From assembly GCA_021834945.1 (NCBI GenBank), contig JAKBRA010000015.1, positions 1 to 16,619 of the forward strand: 16,619 nt of DNA. Reading direction: 5' to 3'. The notes under the pieces were generated by a model. That model searched no databases, was not told the DNA's origin, and worked only from the letters and a program-made list of their open reading frames with translations. Origin of the DNA: Nanobdellota archaeon. GTDB lineage: Archaea > Nanoarchaeota > Nanoarchaeia > Parvarchaeales > Parvarchaeaceae. The number at the start of each line of letters is the position of its first letter. Positions within the stretch are counted from its first letter, which is position 1. A program made the translations under genes and the position numbers. Positions 14,111-16,619 of this stretch are shown in pieces.

Positions 14111-16619
14111 ATGACTTATATAAAACAAGTAGAACTTGATAATTTCAAATCCTTCGCTGGGCACATCAAGTTCGATTTTGTAAATGGTTTTAATGCTATT
14201 GCCGGTGCTAATGGTTCCGGAAAAAGCAACATAATCGACGCACTTCTTTTCGTTTTTGGCGGTTCGTCAAAGAAGGAGATGCGCTCTGATCTGCTTACAG
14301 ATCTTATATTTAATGGAGGAAAGAGCGGAAGGCAGGCAGAGCATGCAAAAGTCAATGTCATTCTTGATAATTCAAAGAAGGAGTTTCATGGAATAGAGGA
14401 AAACGAGGTATCAATTAGCAGAAAGGTCGATAAGAACGGAAAGAGCATTTACAGGATAAATGGAAAAGCCTCTACAAGAGAAGAGGTACTAAATGTTCTT
14501 GCGCTGGTAAAATTCAGGCAGGATGGGTTCAATATAATCCCTCAGGGAAGAATACTAGAGGTTGTAGGCACCTCCAATGAAGATAGGTTAAGTCTTATAA
14601 ATGACATCTCGGGAATAAGTGTATTTGAAGACAAAAAAAGCAAGGCAATGAACGAGATGAAGAAAGTAGAAGACAACATATCAAAAATACAAACGGTATT
14701 AAATGAAAAACAGAAGTTGATGGCGCAACTGGAAAAAGAAAAGACAAGAGCAGTTGAATTCCAGGAACTTAAAGGAAGATACGCTTCCCTTCTTTCAAAG
14801 CAATCAACGATTAAAAGAGACGCTGCAGATTCTGAATTACAGGCAATACTTGAAAAACTTAAGGAAGCAGAGAAGGGAAATGAGGAACTATCAGAAGAGA
14901 TATCAAAATTGAATGAAAAAGTAAAAAAGATAAACGAGGAAGTTGAGAGCATAAATACAAAGGCAGAAGCGGAAGGGGAAAAGGAGATACTAGAAGCAGA
15001 AAACAAAGCCAAGGAATTTGATTCAGAGCTTGCAAGACTGAATGCCGTGCTTAAAAACGACAATGAACAGCTTAATAATATTATTTTGTCAATAGAAGAG
15101 CTTTCAAAGTCACAGGAAGAACTAAAAAAGCAAATAAAAGAGGAAGAGGAAGAAAAGAAGAAACTTGAAGAGAAGATAACTACTTTAAATTCCAGAAAGC
15201 TTTCCCTAGTAGAAAGTGAATCCAAGACGCAGAATTACCTTAAAACAAAGGAATCGCTTGAAAAAAGAATATACGATATAGACAAAAAGATATATGAGTT
15301 GAAGATTGCTTTGGCAAACTATCCCAGAATTGCAGAGCTTCAAGAGGAGCTAACTGGCTTGGAAGCCAGCAGAAATGACCTCGAAAAAACGATAAAGGGG
15401 ATGACTTTGTCTTTTTCTTCATTAAAACCGGAAATTGACAAGTTGAAGATCCAGGCTAAACGGGAAGCCGATTCAATATATTTGTTGAGAGAGAACCTGC
15501 TTAATCAAAGGAATTCTTTATCTTCTCAGAACAGAGCAGTGGAAGTGGTCAACAGACTAAAGAAGGATATAAATGGAATATACGGTTTAGTATCGGAGCT
15601 TTTTTCGCTGAAAAACGAGGAATACTCCACTCCGGTTTTAAGATCAATAGGCAGAAGGGGGGATTTCATAATTGTTGAAAATGAGGAAACTGCAAGGCAG
15701 TGCATAGAGAAGCTTAAAAATGAAAAGCTTGGCTTCTATACTTTCATACCTTTAACAACTGTGAAAAGTGGCTATGGCTTCGACAAGTTAAATGATCAGC
15801 GGATAATAGACTACATAATAAACCTTGTGAATTTCGATGAAAAACTTGCACCGGCAATGAAATTTGTCTTTGGTGATACGGTTTTGGTAAAGGATTTTGA
15901 TTCTGCTAAGGGGCTTATGCATCAGTACAGAATGGTTTTACAAGATGGCACCGTATTTGAAAAAACTGGGACAGTTTCGGGAGGGCATTTTGACATGCCT
16001 AACATACTTAATGTTAACAAAAAGATTGCCGAAATAAATGCAGAGATAAGCGAGCATTCAAAACTTAAAGAGGAGTATGACGAGGAAATAATAGAAAAGG
16101 AATCAACTTTGAATTCGATTATGACTGAGATAAAAGTAAGACAAAAAAATTTAGATGAAACAAAAGGCAAAATAGCTAAGATTATGCAGGAAAAATCAAA
16201 GTTCACCGGTACGGAATCGGAGATATCAGAAAGTATACAGTCGCTTGAGAATGAGAATTTGAATTTGAAATCAAAGCTAGAGGAATTGGATAAGAACAAA
16301 CCTGATATAGTGGACCATAAAAAAGAGATAGAAGCTCTTGAAAGAGAAGTTAATGATTTACAGGTAAAAGTAGCCACTTCTGGAAACAAGCTTTCAGCCG
16401 TTTTAATGTCTGAGATAAGTAACTTAGAAAGGAGGTTTTCTCAGCTTAACAAAGAAAGAGAAAGATTTGAAAAGGAAATAGAAGATGTTGAAAATGCAAT
16501 AAAAGATACCCAGGAAAACTACGATAAAGCCAGAAAAGAGCTTTCAAACAAGTCGAATAACCTAAGCATGCTTAGGAAAAGAAGAAGTGAGCTTTTGAAT
16601 GAGCTCAATAGCCTGCAGA
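14111..16619 (+). CDS. smc: SMC ATPase (chromosome condensin core), N-terminal 836 residues, cut by the window edge
   Basis: Open from the ATG at 14111 to the right edge without a stop. The N-terminal head half starts MTYIKQVELDNFKSFAG and has Walker A GANGSGKSN from residue 32 (Lys38), followed by the archaeal-type FVFGGSSKKEMRSD segment, and the Q-loop Gln145 in IIPQGRI. From about 175 to 480 runs the first long coiled coil. The hinge spans about 487-627: INGIYGLVSELF, then GRRGDFIIVENEETARQCIEKLK, and ends at GTVSGGHF. The second coiled coil follows to the window end. The C-terminal head with signature motif and Walker B is outside. SMC dimers with ScpA and ScpB extrude or trap DNA loops. 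scpA and scpB lie 2-3 kb upstream on the same strand. Frame is uninterrupted. Confidence 0.96.
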   Translation, partial: MTYIKQVELDNFKSFAGHIKFDFVNGFNAIAGANGSGKSNIIDALLFVFGGSSKKEMRSDLLTDLIFNGGKSGRQAEHAKVNVILDNSKKEFHGIEENEVSISRKVDKNGKSIYRINGKASTREEVLNVLALVKFRQDGFNIIPQGRILEVVGTSNEDRLSLINDISGISVFEDKKSKAMNEMKKVEDNISKIQTVLNEKQKLMAQLEKEKTRAVEFQELKGRYASLLSKQSTIKRDAADSELQAILEKLKEAEKGNEELSEEISKLNEKVKKINEEVESINTKAEAEGEKEILEAENKAKEFDSELARLNAVLKNDNEQLNNIILSIEELSKSQEELKKQIKEEEEEKKKLEEKITTLNSRKLSLVESESKTQNYLKTKESLEKRIYDIDKKIYELKIALANYPRIAELQEELTGLEASRNDLEKTIKGMTLSFSSLKPEIDKLKIQAKREADSIYLLRENLLNQRNSLSSQNRAVEVVNRLKKDINGIYGLVSELFSLKNEEYSTPVLRSIGRRGDFIIVENEETARQCIEKLKNEKLGFYTFIPLTTVKSGYGFDKLNDQRIIDYIINLVNFDEKLAPAMKFVFGDTVLVKDFDSAKGLMHQYRMVLQDGTVFEKTGTVSGGHFDMPNILNVNKKIAEINAEISEHSKLKEEYDEEIIEKESTLNSIMTEIKVRQKNLDETKGKIAKIMQEKSKFTGTESEISESIQSLENENLNLKSKLEELDKNKPDIVDHKKEIEALEREVNDLQVKVATSGNKLSAVLMSEISNLERRFSQLNKERERFEKEIEDVENAIKDTQENYDKARKELSNKSNNLSMLRKRRSELLNELNSLQ

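Noticed and set aside
14542..15225. A long Ser-rich reading frame on the minus strand opposite smc
   Set aside because: It is the antisense of Glu/Lys-rich coiled-coil codons, with no start signals or family resemblance. The same reasoning removes the other antisense frames across cdc48, smc and the ATP synthase genes.
1..16619. CRISPR arrays, insertion sequences, tRNA or rRNA genes
   Set aside because: No regularly spaced repeats, transposase-like proteins or recognisable tRNA/rRNA sequence were seen. The genes are almost contiguous and the longest noncoding gap is 145 bases.

Overview
The window is one continuous stretch of archaeal chromosome. The main evidence is a complete A-type (archaeal) ATP synthase gene set, a two-ring CDC48/VAT AAA+ ATPase, a TrmB-family regulator and archaeal-style TATA boxes placed about 25 bases before several start codons (apparently leaderless transcripts). 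Base composition is AT-rich, with heavy use of ATA and AGG/AGA codons. A euryarchaeal (for example Thermoplasmata-like) or DPANN-type archaeon would fit, but the sequence alone does not let me name the lineage. I saw no tRNA, rRNA, CRISPR array or insertion sequence. The only mobile element is an intein.

Region 1 (1-8071, minus strand) is a nine-gene ATP synthase operon read from right to left: K (proteolipid rotor), E (peripheral stalk), C (central stalk), F (central stalk), A (catalytic, interrupted by an intein), B (regulatory), D (central stalk), H (peripheral stalk) and I (membrane stator, cut by the window edge). The junctions are tight: several TAATG or TAA-N-ATG couplings and short overlaps. 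The A gene carries a 531-residue intein with LAGLIDADG endonuclease motifs, inserted exactly inside the Walker A loop. The active enzyme therefore depends on protein splicing. The intein DNA is visibly more AT-rich than the host gene.

Region 2 (8072-8216) is a divergent promoter region between the ATP synthase operon and a rightward operon.

Region 3 (8217-12259, plus strand) encodes an unrecognised 167-residue protein, CDC48, the kleisin ScpA (coupled to cdc48 by TGAGATG) and, after a 45-base gap, ScpB. The HIT-family gene (12256-12798, minus) converges on scpB with interlocked stop codons. Its HIT triad has Leu at the position of the nucleophilic His.

Region 4 (12799-16619, plus strand) has a small two-helix membrane protein, a TrmB-family regulator and the first 836 codons of smc. 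SMC, ScpA and ScpB form the prokaryotic condensin, so the right half of the window is a chromosome-organisation neighbourhood with CDC48 built into it. That CDC48 acts on condensin or chromatin is an inference from gene order only.
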